Of a stretch of DNA of 64,000 bases, positions 18,886-27,386 are shown in pieces. Position 1 is the first letter of the stretch; every line of letters starts with the position of its first letter. Source of the stretch: Lacimicrobium sp. SS2-24 (lineage in GTDB: Bacteria > Pseudomonadota > Gammaproteobacteria > Enterobacterales > Alteromonadaceae). The notes under the pieces are model-generated. The model had not been told where the DNA came from and made no database searches. It was given only the letters and a program-made list of their open reading frames with translations. The stretch covers positions 62,001-126,000 of the forward strand of contig NZ_NIWW01000004.1 of the NCBI RefSeq assembly GCF_002201535.1. The letters are read 5' to 3'. The translations under genes and the position numbers were made by a program.

Positions 18886-19852
18886 TTAGTCCTTTCTCGG
18901 AAAGCAATGGGGTAGGAAACAGTTCATACACACGCGTTTTTACCTCAGGCATCCTTTTAATCAGAGACTGATATTCATTCAGGCAAAACATTTTCCTCTG
19001 ACCTTGCGCGATCAGATCGAATAAAAAAGCAATTTTTTCCTTAGAACCCTCTCTGCACAGTTGGAAACTGAAATGCACCATTGACCCGGTATCCTGGAGC
19101 CTCCCAAGCTGATTTTTAACGCAGAAGTGATTAAATAATGACTCCAGGATAAATTGCGACTCATGTCGGAAACGGTGCTGTAGATTATTCTCAAAAGATT
19201 CAAAGAACTGCGTTTCCAGCGCCTGAACCAATGTCTTATCAAAAGGTAAGAAACCATGGCTTGGTACCAGAATTTCTGAATGGTTATAGTTCATCATCTT
19301 TGCCCCATTGATAATCCCCCTCTGCCAGAGGGTTTCCCCACAAGGGCTTTTCATGGTTGTCCAGTCTGCATAAATCACAGGTTGTCCATCAGCAAAGAAG
19401 AAATCACGTTGAACAGGGGCTCCGAGCATAATGTCGTCATTACCAAGGAGGTAGTACCGGCTCAGTTCCGGAATATGATGAACCCGCGTGGCCAGGGCTC
19501 TGGAGTTAAAGGTGGGTAGGTAATGTGCCTTTCCTCGAAAGAGCTGCTTATGATCAACGATGACAATGCGATCCAGCGCAAGCTTGTCTTTATCCAGAAA
19601 CGCTGGCACTTGCTCGTCGGTAATAAGGTGAATTTTCCTATACCAAGGGGAAAACTGCTTGATCGACCTTAGGCAAAAGCGTAATTCATCATGTTGGACA
19701 AAACGTTTATCGTCGGTTGATTGCTCAGCGTTACGGGCAGATTCCAGACTAAAATCAGACAGATATTGAGACCGCTTCTGGCGATGAGCGGGATCGTTGC
19801 CGTCAACCCAAAAGATCACAAAATCAATGTCTGAGGGAGCATTCCCAGTCAT
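18869..19852 (-). CDS. Stealth-family sugar-phosphate transferase
   Basis: 327 residues with the Stealth conserved regions in order: CR1 IDFVIFWVDGNDPAHRQKR near residue 8, CR2 DELRFCLRSIKQFSPWYRKIHLIT and YLLGNDDIMLGAP, then a shorter CR3/CR4 region including HRFRHESQF. Stealth proteins transfer hexose-1-phosphate from a UDP-sugar and form phosphodiester links, typically in capsules. Here the gene overlaps the CDP-glycerol transferase by ATGA, so two phosphodiester-forming enzymes are coupled. Its presence in a flagellin glycan island is unusual. A capsule role cannot be excluded, but no capsule export genes are in the window. Confidence 0.88.
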   Translation of the reverse strand: MTGNAPSDIDFVIFWVDGNDPAHRQKRSQYLSDFSLESARNAEQSTDDKRFVQHDELRFCLRSIKQFSPWYRKIHLITDEQVPAFLDKDKLALDRIVIVDHKQLFRGKAHYLPTFNSRALATRVHHIPELSRYYLLGNDDIMLGAPVQRDFFFADGQPVIYADWTTMKSPCGETLWQRGIINGAKMMNYNHSEILVPSHGFLPFDKTLVQALETQFFESFENNLQHRFRHESQFILESLFNHFCVKNQLGRLQDTGSMVHFSFQLCREGSKEKIAFLFDLIAQGQRKMFCLNEYQSLIKRMPEVKTRVYELFPTPLLSEKGLNDVVE

Positions 19853-21303
19853 GCTACGGCTCTTATATAAGCAGTAATATCAGGCAGCGATGGCTGACAA
19901 CGGATAGCGAACTTTTCAATCAGTGCATCACGTTCATGCTTGAAGGCATCTTTCCCCTCTGTCAGTTCACGTAATGTTGCCAACAGCGCGCTCTCAGTTG
20001 TAACCAAGGGCCCGGCAATAAAATCACTATCTTTAATCATCGGCTCGCCCCGCACATGGCGATAGGCTTCTTTATCATACTGGTAATAGACAATTGGCTT
20101 GTCCAACACCAAAAAGTCGAGTGCAACAGACGAGTAATCTGTAATCAGAATTTCCGCATCAGCTAACCAGGGATAGATATTGCGGGCACTGGGAAAAAGA
20201 AACAAACGGGTATAGCCGGGAATGGCTTGTAATGTATCCGCATCACCTTTTAACCCCATTGCATCCCTGAACTTTCTGGAAATAAAAGGATGAAATTTAA
20301 AGATCAGCGTTTTGTCACATTGTTGACATAGGCTTTCCAACGCATCGAAGTTCAGGAGGTAGCTGTTGTCACCACTATCTCGATAGGTAGGCATATAAAC
20401 CCATATACCCTGGCTATTTTTTGTGAAGGAGTCAAATACCTCTTCGGGAATGGAATTTAACCAATTACGTTGATGTTTTGGCTGTAAAAGAGCATCGCAT
20501 CGCGGATAGCCATAATCCAGATACTCCTCAGCCCTGAATATATGTGGAAACCTGTGCTCATTAAACCATCGCGAACTGGATACAAAAGCGGTGTCACAAA
20601 TGTTGGGAAAATGCGCGTTACCAGCGAGAGATTTGTAAGGTAATCCATGCCAGAGCTGTACAACAGGTTTATGCAGACGCACCTCTGAGAAAAGTAAGCT
20701 GGTGTATTCGTGATCGATGACAATCACCCTTGCGCGCAGCAGGACCCAATATGCCCGCCAACCCGACTTGATTCTTACAGCAAGATCACCATCCATGTCT
20801 TGCCCTTTCAGGTTTATCCCTAAAAGTTCGGCATCATCAGGGTGCATGCCAGCGTAATAATGCCAGGCCAACAACAGGTTCGTGTCGACAAATTCTTCAG
20901 CATAAAAAACCGCTTTTTTAGCCGGCAGAATGCGACAAAGCGTGCGAATAGAAAAACGCAGGGCTTGCTCAGCCACGTCTTTGATGAGGTCAGTCAGTGA
21001 TTGTCTGAAAGGCGTTAGCTTCTGATTAGCTCGGTGACAGAGAATGGCCTCTTTTCTGAATCCTTTTTTGACTAAGCCACGGCAGATCTCAGCCTGAAAA
21101 CGCCCTTCAGCCACGATGACCTGAATATCTCCGTTAGCCTGTTCCGCATGGTTAATAATGTCGCGCCCTTGCTTGAGGTTATCTACCATTGCGACAACCT
21201 TCACATTGTCTTCACGCAGGTGCTGTGCAAGAGCCCTACCCGCCGGATTAGCGGGAGCGACATACACTGACTTGCCTGAAAACTGGGAAAACCGTTCGCT
21301 CAT
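19849..21303 (-). CDS. CDP-glycerol:glycerophosphotransferase family protein (TagB/TagF-like)
   Basis: 484 residues. An N-terminal Rossmann-like extension (VAPANPAGRALAQHL) of about 100 residues precedes the CDP-glycerol glycerophosphotransferase domain, recognised by VVQLWHGLPYKSLAGN, WVYMPTYRDSG, LIFKFHPF, ILITDYSSVALDFLVLDKPIVYYQYD and YRHVRGEP. The family transfers glycerol-phosphate (or ribitol-phosphate) units. The CDP-glycerol-forming enzyme TagD is not in the window. The N-terminal extension resembles the two small Rossmann-like proteins nearby (GRALAQHLREDNVKVVAMVDN), suggesting that a domain exists here both fused and free. Confidence 0.87.
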   Translation of the reverse strand: MSERFSQFSGKSVYVAPANPAGRALAQHLREDNVKVVAMVDNLKQGRDIINHAEQANGDIQVIVAEGRFQAEICRGLVKKGFRKEAILCHRANQKLTPFRQSLTDLIKDVAEQALRFSIRTLCRILPAKKAVFYAEEFVDTNLLLAWHYYAGMHPDDAELLGINLKGQDMDGDLAVRIKSGWRAYWVLLRARVIVIDHEYTSLLFSEVRLHKPVVQLWHGLPYKSLAGNAHFPNICDTAFVSSSRWFNEHRFPHIFRAEEYLDYGYPRCDALLQPKHQRNWLNSIPEEVFDSFTKNSQGIWVYMPTYRDSGDNSYLLNFDALESLCQQCDKTLIFKFHPFISRKFRDAMGLKGDADTLQAIPGYTRLFLFPSARNIYPWLADAEILITDYSSVALDFLVLDKPIVYYQYDKEAYRHVRGEPMIKDSDFIAGPLVTTESALLATLRELTEGKDAFKHERDALIEKFAIRCQPSLPDITAYIRAVA

Positions 21304-21341
21304 TAACCTCTATCCATTACCACCGCACAAAACCATACAGC

Positions 21342-22067
21342 TTATGCGGTGCTACCAGCATCTACCGTCATTACCGTACCGGTAATGGCGCCAGCCTGTT
21401 CACTAAGTAAATAAACCACCATGGCTGCGACATCATCTGGTGTAGCCAGTTTTCCTAACGCGCTGCGACGCTCAATCTTCTTCAGATTCTCATCGCTCAG
21501 ATTCTGAGTCATATTAGTTTGCATATACCCGGGCGCAACAGAGTTCACTGTAATACCTGCTTTTCCAACTTCTCTTGCCAATGAGCGGGAAAATCCCTCT
21601 AATCCGGCTTTAGTCGCCGCATACACACTTAACCCATTAAATCCGGTTTGAGCAATAATCGAAGAGATATTCACAATCCGGCCTACCCGATTCAACAGCA
21701 TGGACCGCAACAAATACTTACTCATTAATATCGGCGCCTGCAAATTAAGGTTGAGTAATTCAGTAATCTGACTGTTATGCAGGGTGGCTAATACTCCGTC
21801 ATGACCAACCGCAGCATTATTAATCAGTGCATAAGGACGGCCGTGTTTCTTTAGTAATGACTGACACAGAGCAGGAATAGCATTAAGGTCGCTTAAATCA
21901 GCACTGGCAAAAGTCAGCTTTTCAGGCTGCATTTTCAGCAATTCACTTAATGGCTCAGAACAGTGTCGCGACAACGCCACGACTCTATAGTCCTGCTCCA
22001 GCAAGGCTCTTACAATGGCCAGCCCCAATCCCTGACTCGCACCTGTGACGATAACCACATTACTCAC
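21342..22067 (-). CDS. SDR-family oxidoreductase (FabG-like)
   Basis: 241 residues of classical SDR: TGASQGLGLAIVRAL cofactor loop, NNAAVGHDG, the catalytic Ser in NISSIIAQTG, YAATKAG (Tyr-x3-Lys) and APGYMQTNM. Best general match is 3-oxoacyl-ACP reductase. Eight bases of overlap with the AMP-ligase gene and the nearby ACP gene suggest it reduces an ACP-bound 3-keto acid, for instance to a 3-hydroxyacyl group used to decorate a sugar amine. A sugar ketoreductase role is the alternative. Confidence 0.88.
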   Translation of the reverse strand: MSNVVIVTGASQGLGLAIVRALLEQDYRVVALSRHCSEPLSELLKMQPEKLTFASADLSDLNAIPALCQSLLKKHGRPYALINNAAVGHDGVLATLHNSQITELLNLNLQAPILMSKYLLRSMLLNRVGRIVNISSIIAQTGFNGLSVYAATKAGLEGFSRSLAREVGKAGITVNSVAPGYMQTNMTQNLSDENLKKIERRSALGKLATPDDVAAMVVYLLSEQAGAITGTVMTVDAGSTA

Positions 22068-23403
22068 TCAGTTGCCTCCTATCGATCTTGCCTGTCTCAT
22101 TGGTTTTTATCTGTTTGACGAAATCAATCCGCACCGGAACCTGGTAGCGCGCCAGGCGCTGCATGCATTGCATGATGATTTTCTTTTTCAATGCTGCCAA
22201 CTCAGTCTCGGCTTCTGCCACCACTTCAGCGCTGACTAAGCTACCCATCACACTGCTCTTTGAACCGAAGACTCTGGCACTCAACACCCCTTCAATGGAC
22301 AATATAACCTGCTCTACCAGTTGAGGATGCACTTTATTACCCCCAACATTGATCACGCCGCCTGCACGCCCCAAAAAGTACACACGCCCATCAATAATCT
22401 CGACCATATCCTCGCTGTCAATGTATCCCTGCGCATCCATGCGATTTTTAATACCTGATTTGGGGAGCTGAAGAGGTTTTATGCATAAGTGGTGGTGAGC
22501 ATTGATCTTAAGCTTTACACCGTAATACCCGTCTTTCAGCCAGGCTTCAGGAAATCCAGCCTTTCCATCACTCACAGAGAATCCCACCCCGGCCTCAGTG
22601 GAAGCATATATATGGATGATCCTCGCCTCGGTGAAGCGAGCACGCAGCATATTCAGTACCCCCTGATCGGCAATTTCACCTCCTAGTGTCAACTGGCTCA
22701 GAGACAGAGTTTCCAGCTCTCCACTGAGCAATAACTGACGCCACATACTTGGTGTTGCGGAAAGTGCAGTTGTTCTCGCAGCCCTTAATACCTTGATTCT
22801 ACGTGAAATATCACCATTGCTGGCGTCAACTATAGATGCACCACTTAACAACCCCTGTAGCAACACCTGTAAACCAGCAAAGCGAAAGGGTTGATATAGC
22901 AATCCCCATCTCAAAGGCATTTGCTCAAGGTTCACACGAACAGAGGCAGTGAGACCAGCTAGTTGATGAGCTATCCATTTTGGTTTACTGGTGGTGCCTG
23001 ATGTTGCGATATACCAGTGTGTAACGACGTGCTGTCCCTCAGGCAAGGCAGTGTCCCGTTTTACATCACTCTGTAGTCCAGCCCAACACTGACAATCATC
23101 AGGTAACTGTGGAGCATCATCCTCTGGAAGCAAATACAGAGCACCACACCAACCATCAAAGGCAAGCAGTAATCTGACAAAATCATTCAATCCCTGATAG
23201 CGGATAGCCACGGTCGCCCCTCGCAAATGAGGCTCCTTAGCGCGAATCAGCTCTGCTTCAGCAATAATCCTGGGCAGGGATATAGTATTAAGGTTGGGGC
23301 CCCTAACCGAATCAACAGGCTTTGAGCTGGCTTCTAACAACTCTCCTTTGACGCTATTATCAGCGTTTTCATAAAGCTCCTTGAGTCTGTGTAGTAGCTG
23401 CAT
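22060..23403 (-). CDS. AMP-forming acyl-activating enzyme (acyl-ACP/CoA synthetase-like)
   Basis: 447 residues of the ANL superfamily, on the short side. The ATP-binding loop TSGTTSKPKW, the IYASTEAG core motif, SEDMVEI, the hinge region FLGRAGGVINVGGNKVHP and the C-terminal catalytic lysine region NETGKIDRRQL are all present, so it should be active. It probably activates a carboxylic acid and loads it onto the ACP encoded two bases upstream. With the SDR it forms a three-gene acyl module that overlaps pseH. The acid is not predictable from sequence. Confidence 0.87.
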   Translation of the reverse strand: MQLLHRLKELYENADNSVKGELLEASSKPVDSVRGPNLNTISLPRIIAEAELIRAKEPHLRGATVAIRYQGLNDFVRLLLAFDGWCGALYLLPEDDAPQLPDDCQCWAGLQSDVKRDTALPEGQHVVTHWYIATSGTTSKPKWIAHQLAGLTASVRVNLEQMPLRWGLLYQPFRFAGLQVLLQGLLSGASIVDASNGDISRRIKVLRAARTTALSATPSMWRQLLLSGELETLSLSQLTLGGEIADQGVLNMLRARFTEARIIHIYASTEAGVGFSVSDGKAGFPEAWLKDGYYGVKLKINAHHHLCIKPLQLPKSGIKNRMDAQGYIDSEDMVEIIDGRVYFLGRAGGVINVGGNKVHPQLVEQVILSIEGVLSARVFGSKSSVMGSLVSAEVVAEAETELAALKKKIIMQCMQRLARYQVPVRIDFVKQIKTNETGKIDRRQLSE

Positions 23404-23405
23404 CG

Positions 23406-23666
23406 CTACTCCCTGGTTTTTTCAGAATACTGGCGATAAATCGAGACGAACTCACCAAAAGTGCTCGGATAAACCGGAATGGCCATTTGAGTAAAGGGAT
23501 CAAAACCGAGTTCTTCATCTAACTGGGCAACCAACATTGCAAAACCGAGAGAATCCAGGCCACTTTGTAACAGAACAGTATCGTCATCAATCTCATTAAC
23601 CAACTGGCACTGGCTCAACTCTGCAACCTGCTCCATGGTATGGCGTATTTTCTGTTCAATGTTCAC
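23406..23666 (-). CDS. Acyl carrier protein
   Basis: 86 residues, acidic, with the phosphopantetheine site in LQSGLDSLGFAML (Ser39). It is distinct from a housekeeping AcpP and stands alone, without FabF. ATGA overlap with pseH upstream and a two-base gap to the AMP ligase downstream. It most likely carries the acyl group that ends up on a sugar. ACPs are a recurring feature of flagellin glycosylation islands. Confidence 0.9.
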   Translation of the reverse strand: MNIEQKIRHTMEQVAELSQCQLVNEIDDDTVLLQSGLDSLGFAMLVAQLDEELGFDPFTQMAIPVYPSTFGEFVSIYRQYSEKTRE

Positions 23667-24262
23667 AATAGCTCCTGTTCAAAATCAATGAGTTGGGATG
23701 CTTCCCGAATTTGTGCCGGTAACTTTTTTAATATGTTTTGTCGCCGCTGCCGCCAGTCAGTTAATGGGTAACGAAAGCGATGTACCTCAAACGCTTTTCC
23801 TTCGCGCACACCCCCATCCCGGCTTTCCAACGACTGATACTCAAACAACCTGTGCAATTTAATCACCGCCTGATTGAAACTCAGTACCTCTGCATACAGA
23901 GCTTTGGCCTTTGTATAATCTGCAACATAATCCAAAGCCGCCACCTCCAACAGCAATCCACTACCAGGCCAGATATCCGCTTCACCAAGATAACACCCCC
24001 ACTCTGGCTCTTCTGTATCCAGACCACTGAAATTAAGCACGCCAATCGGACGATCGTTTTGGTAAAAAACAAAGAACTGCCTGGTAGGATCCTGTTTTAA
24101 GGATTCAAACCAGCTCAGGTGCTCATGCCAAGGGATAGTTTTATCATTATGCATGTTGATGCGAATATGCGCCTGATTACGCCATTTCCACACCCTTTCC
24201 AGGTGGTGTTCATCAAACACCCTGAAAACTGACTTCGGATACGTTCGGCTCAACTTAACCAC
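23663..24262 (-). CDS. pseH: PseH-like GNAT N-acyltransferase of the pseudaminic acid pathway
   Basis: About 199 residues from a GTG at 24262. Motifs include VWKWRNQAHIRINMHN, HLSWFESLKQDPTRQFFVFYQ, PIGVLNFSGL and an acyl-CoA loop region near WPGSGLLLEVAALDY. This is the RimJ/PseH branch of GNAT. PseH acetylates the C4 amine of UDP-4-amino-4,6-dideoxy-L-AltNAc. The true start is uncertain: the open frame extends to a TTG at 24340 inside pseG; GTGs at 24283 and 24262 are both possible, and 24262 has GGAAAG ten bases before it. The direct overlap with an ACP gene raises the chance that the donor is acyl-ACP. Confidence 0.83.
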   Translation of the reverse strand: MVKLSRTYPKSVFRVFDEHHLERVWKWRNQAHIRINMHNDKTIPWHEHLSWFESLKQDPTRQFFVFYQNDRPIGVLNFSGLDTEEPEWGCYLGEADIWPGSGLLLEVAALDYVADYTKAKALYAEVLSFNQAVIKLHRLFEYQSLESRDGGVREGKAFEVHRFRYPLTDWRQRRQNILKKLPAQIREASQLIDFEQELL

Positions 24263-25307
24263 CTTTAAATCGCTTTCCGTCACTGCCAAGCATTGCCGAC
24301 ATAGATTCAAAAACTCTGCTACTCCCCATAGTATCGGCAAATTGCCCGGCTTTTTGATGCATGGTGGCCAGTTTGGAAGATTGCGACCACAGCATGACGG
24401 CGGTTTCAGCGAGCGCTTTGACAGACTCTCCCTGAGTCATATCAAAAACCTCACACCAGCCCTGCTGCTCAGCCTGAGCTGTCGCCAGCCGCTGATTCTC
24501 TGCGACCACTGCCAAAATAGAAGGAGTGCAACACGCAGCAAGCTCAAACTGACTCCCCCCCGCTGCGGATATGGCAAGTCGAGCTCTGGAAAAACAATCC
24601 GCCATTTGCTGATGATTGGGCAAGTGCTGAACGATCAGCCCTGTTCTCTTCAAAAAGTCATCCAGCGCTATTCCGTCGCGATACGCTGCCCCGGTAATCA
24701 CGCGCACAGACATACTGGCGCTAAGGCTTTCAAGTGCTTGCAGTAAAGAGAGTGTAATGCCTGATGGATCGCTACCACCAAAGCATATCACCAGATCTCT
24801 TCGCTCTGAAAAGGGCATTGGTTCTGTGATTCGGAACTCATGGCGAAGCACACGATAGGGTTCACCTATGCAGCGTTGCGCCGTGGCAGCGGTCTGGTCA
24901 TAATCCAGCATCTGTGCATGACTGGAACCATTGATCACTAGGTCTGCGTATAGCTGTCCTGAGTCATTATTGTCATCAAACAACGCAAACAATTTGCCCG
25001 TACTTTTGATAGCGAACCGATACGCCTGATCAAACTGGTAGCCATCCAACACAATCCAGTCTGCCTGGTCAAATTCGGGTAATTGCTGCATCCACCGAAT
25101 CTCCGCATCTGCGGGGTAGTCTGGTACCGGTATAACCTTACCCACCCAGTCATGTCGGCTACGGCAAAAGGCCAGTGAAGACTCACTGACCAAAAAAGTG
25201 GCGTTCACCTGGTTGAGATCAAGTTCTTGTGCCAAGGCAAGACAGCGCATCAAATGTCCCAGCCCCATTTCTGAATTACCGTCAGTGCGAAATATAACTG
25301 AATCCAT
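24255..25307 (-). CDS. pseG: UDP-2,4-diacetamido-2,4,6-trideoxy-L-altropyranose hydrolase (PseG)
   Basis: 350 residues, GT-B-like hydrolase: FRTDGNSEMGLGHLMRCLALAQ at the start (the catalytic-histidine loop GxGHxxR), LVINGSSHA, VICFGGSDPSGIT and ISAAGGSQFELAACC. It removes UDP to release 6-deoxy-AltdiNAc for PseI. The length is normal. Its end overlaps the pseH start, and 50 bases separate it from pseI. Confidence 0.93.
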   Translation of the reverse strand: MDSVIFRTDGNSEMGLGHLMRCLALAQELDLNQVNATFLVSESSLAFCRSRHDWVGKVIPVPDYPADAEIRWMQQLPEFDQADWIVLDGYQFDQAYRFAIKSTGKLFALFDDNNDSGQLYADLVINGSSHAQMLDYDQTAATAQRCIGEPYRVLRHEFRITEPMPFSERRDLVICFGGSDPSGITLSLLQALESLSASMSVRVITGAAYRDGIALDDFLKRTGLIVQHLPNHQQMADCFSRARLAISAAGGSQFELAACCTPSILAVVAENQRLATAQAEQQGWCEVFDMTQGESVKALAETAVMLWSQSSKLATMHQKAGQFADTMGSSRVFESMSAMLGSDGKRFKGG

Positions 25308-25357
25308 CTGACTCCCCGAAGGATGCTAATCAAAACCCATTGATCTATCTGTCAGGC

Positions 25358-26401
25358 TTAGGCAATTACGTCCCAGCTTAGTGGTGTTCCCTTACTCAAA
25401 GCGCATTTGGCAACTTTTCCCTGTACGCCATCCCAATACTTTGGAGCCAAACCAAAAGCCGGGCGTACAATACGTAAGTTTTCCGGTGAGAAGGGCTCTC
25501 CAGGTTGAATATCCCTGCATACGTAGATAGATCTGCGATATTGTCTGGCTTTTTCTTCAGCCTCAGTGCCACCATATCGGACTGCACCCAAAGCTTGCCA
25601 GGCCCTTCGCGTCTCCGTCACCAAGGCCTTCAGTTCCGCAGGTTCAAGAGAAAACGCAGCATCCACACCTCCTGCGGCCCTATCCAGTACAAAGTGTTTT
25701 TCTATCACCTGAGCGCCTAGCGCAACGGCGGCAACGGCAGCCCCTATTCCGGCAGTATGATCACTCAACCCAACCTGTACCCCAAAGGTTTCCCGTAAGT
25801 TTGGAATAGTGCGCAAATTGGTATTGCCGGGCTCCGCAGGATAGGTACTAGTGCACTTAAGCAAGATAATATCCTCACAACCTGCCGCTTTGACGGTAGT
25901 CACTGCCTCCTCTATTTCAGCCAGTGTCGCCATGCCCGTGGAGAGAATCATCGGCTTTCCCTTACTGGCTACAGACTTAATAAGGGGTAAGTCGGTAAGT
26001 TCAAAAGAGGCAATCTTAAAACAGGGCACGTTGAGCCCGGCAAGAAAATCAACGGCCTGTTCGTCAAATGGCGAACTGAATGCTTCCATGCCCAGTTCCT
26101 TAGCTCTTTCAAACAAGGGCTGATGCCAGTCATAGGGAGTCGCTGCCTGAGCATACAACTCGTGTAACTTTCTGCCCGCCCATAGACTATCTTTTTCTTT
26201 AATAACAAAGTCTTGCTGCTCTGAGTCCAGCGTCATGCTATCGGCAGTAAAGGTTTGCAGCTTGATGGCATCGGCGCCGGCATCGGCTGCGGCCTCAACC
26301 ATTTTCAGCGCCAAATCGAGTTGCTGGTTATGGTTGCCGCTTAATTCAGCAATGATAAAAGGTGGCTGCTTTGGCCCAATTTCTCTATCACCGATTCGCA
26401 T
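25358..26401 (-). CDS. pseI: Pseudaminic acid synthase (PseI)
   Basis: 347 residues from the ATG at 26401 (MRIGDREIG), the normal PseI size. An in-frame extension to 26497 would run deep into the preceding gene and is rejected. The N-terminal NeuB TIM barrel has PPFIIAELSGNHNQ, KLQTFTAD, SSPFDEQAVDFL, LSTGMATLAE, LKCTSTYP and GLSDHTAGI; the C-terminal SAF/antifreeze-like domain includes RSIYVCRDIQPGEPF. It condenses 6-deoxy-AltdiNAc with PEP. SGNHNQ and the surrounding genes place it with PseI and not with legionaminic or sialic synthases. Confidence 0.95.
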   Translation of the reverse strand: MRIGDREIGPKQPPFIIAELSGNHNQQLDLALKMVEAAADAGADAIKLQTFTADSMTLDSEQQDFVIKEKDSLWAGRKLHELYAQAATPYDWHQPLFERAKELGMEAFSSPFDEQAVDFLAGLNVPCFKIASFELTDLPLIKSVASKGKPMILSTGMATLAEIEEAVTTVKAAGCEDIILLKCTSTYPAEPGNTNLRTIPNLRETFGVQVGLSDHTAGIGAAVAAVALGAQVIEKHFVLDRAAGGVDAAFSLEPAELKALVTETRRAWQALGAVRYGGTEAEEKARQYRRSIYVCRDIQPGEPFSPENLRIVRPAFGLAPKYWDGVQGKVAKCALSKGTPLSWDVIA

Positions 26402-27386
26402 CTTCAATCTCTTGTTCGAAAATAGAAACAATACTCTGCGCCAGTTCTTCAGCGGGCATAGGCTCAGGCTTCTCGGCGGTAACAGGATCGGTTGCATAGT
26501 CCGGCATCAGCATGCGTGGATCCACTTCCCCACAAATCACCAGACTGGGACAATCTACCGTTGCCGCAAGCCATTGCCCGTCCCCCGGCACAGTCACTAG
26601 CAGATCCGACGCCTTCAGCTTCATTAGCTGATTGCGCAGGTTTTGTGTCGTGTCCAGCGTCCAGGTGCAAAAACCCAGGTCAGCCAGGCGGTTTTGTAGT
26701 TCTGCAGCAAAAGGATAGGTCAGTCTTGCCTCCGCCCCTTCACACATCAGTGCAATCACTTTGGTGGATTTAGCCTGGTTTTTCAGGGCTTTATCTGCTG
26801 GCACGTCAATATTCATTTGCATCTGTAGGGCGTCAAAGCCACAACAACTGCGCAGATAAAATTCCGGATAGCCGTTATCAGGCAACCACTCCCCCTGCCA
26901 CCACGGACTATGCCAACGGGCCATGGAAAGAAAGGTGCTGCTCATATAGTTATCAGGCTGATTCACGTACTCAGGGGATAATGTCTGCTGCTGGAACTGC
27001 TCCAGCAGTTCCTGCACCGAGATACTCATATAGTTGCCAACGACTGGCTCACCGGCATCTTTTAGAAATCGCGCCAAGAAGCAGGGCATAAACCCTGTAT
27101 CCAAATTAATGATTTGATCATAATCCTCAGAAACAATTTTCTCCGCCAATCCTAAAAAGGTTTCCATCGCCGGAATAATGTTATCCGGCCATTCCTGCTG
27201 CTCCAGACCAAACACTCTGACACCAGGTTGCGCCAGTTTAAGTAGCGCTTTGCCCTGAGCAAAGCTCAGCACTTCAATATTGGCCTCGCTGAGGCGAGAA
27301 AGAAAATAGCGAAGTGCGGGAATGCCAATAGCCGCCACATCACCCAGGGGCTGCATACGAATAAGCAGGACTTTCTCCTGACTCAT
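26388..27386 (-). CDS. GT9-like protein inside the pse operon (unknown role)
   Basis: 332 residues. The start MSQEKVLLIRMQPLGDVAAIGIPALRYF and the C-terminal VTVPGDGQWLAATVDCPSLVICG resemble the heptosyltransferase (GT9) fold, but the sequence is divergent and several GT9 landmarks are weak. AAGGAG lies five bases before the ATG, which makes an ATGA overlap with pseF. It overlaps pseI by 14 bases. Its fixed place between pseF (the last cytosolic activation step) and pseI suggests it acts on the pseudaminic acid pathway or its product, either as a transferase or as a degenerate fold with another role. Confidence 0.75.
   Translation of the reverse strand: MSQEKVLLIRMQPLGDVAAIGIPALRYFLSRLSEANIEVLSFAQGKALLKLAQPGVRVFGLEQQEWPDNIIPAMETFLGLAEKIVSEDYDQIINLDTGFMPCFLARFLKDAGEPVVGNYMSISVQELLEQFQQQTLSPEYVNQPDNYMSSTFLSMARWHSPWWQGEWLPDNGYPEFYLRSCCGFDALQMQMNIDVPADKALKNQAKSTKVIALMCEGAEARLTYPFAAELQNRLADLGFCTWTLDTTQNLRNQLMKLKASDLLVTVPGDGQWLAATVDCPSLVICGEVDPRMLMPDYATDPVTAEKPEPMPAEELAQSIVSIFEQEIEDANR

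Noticed and set aside
25358-26497. PseI start at 26497
   Set aside because: The added 32 residues are not family-like and would overlap the preceding gene by about 110 bases.
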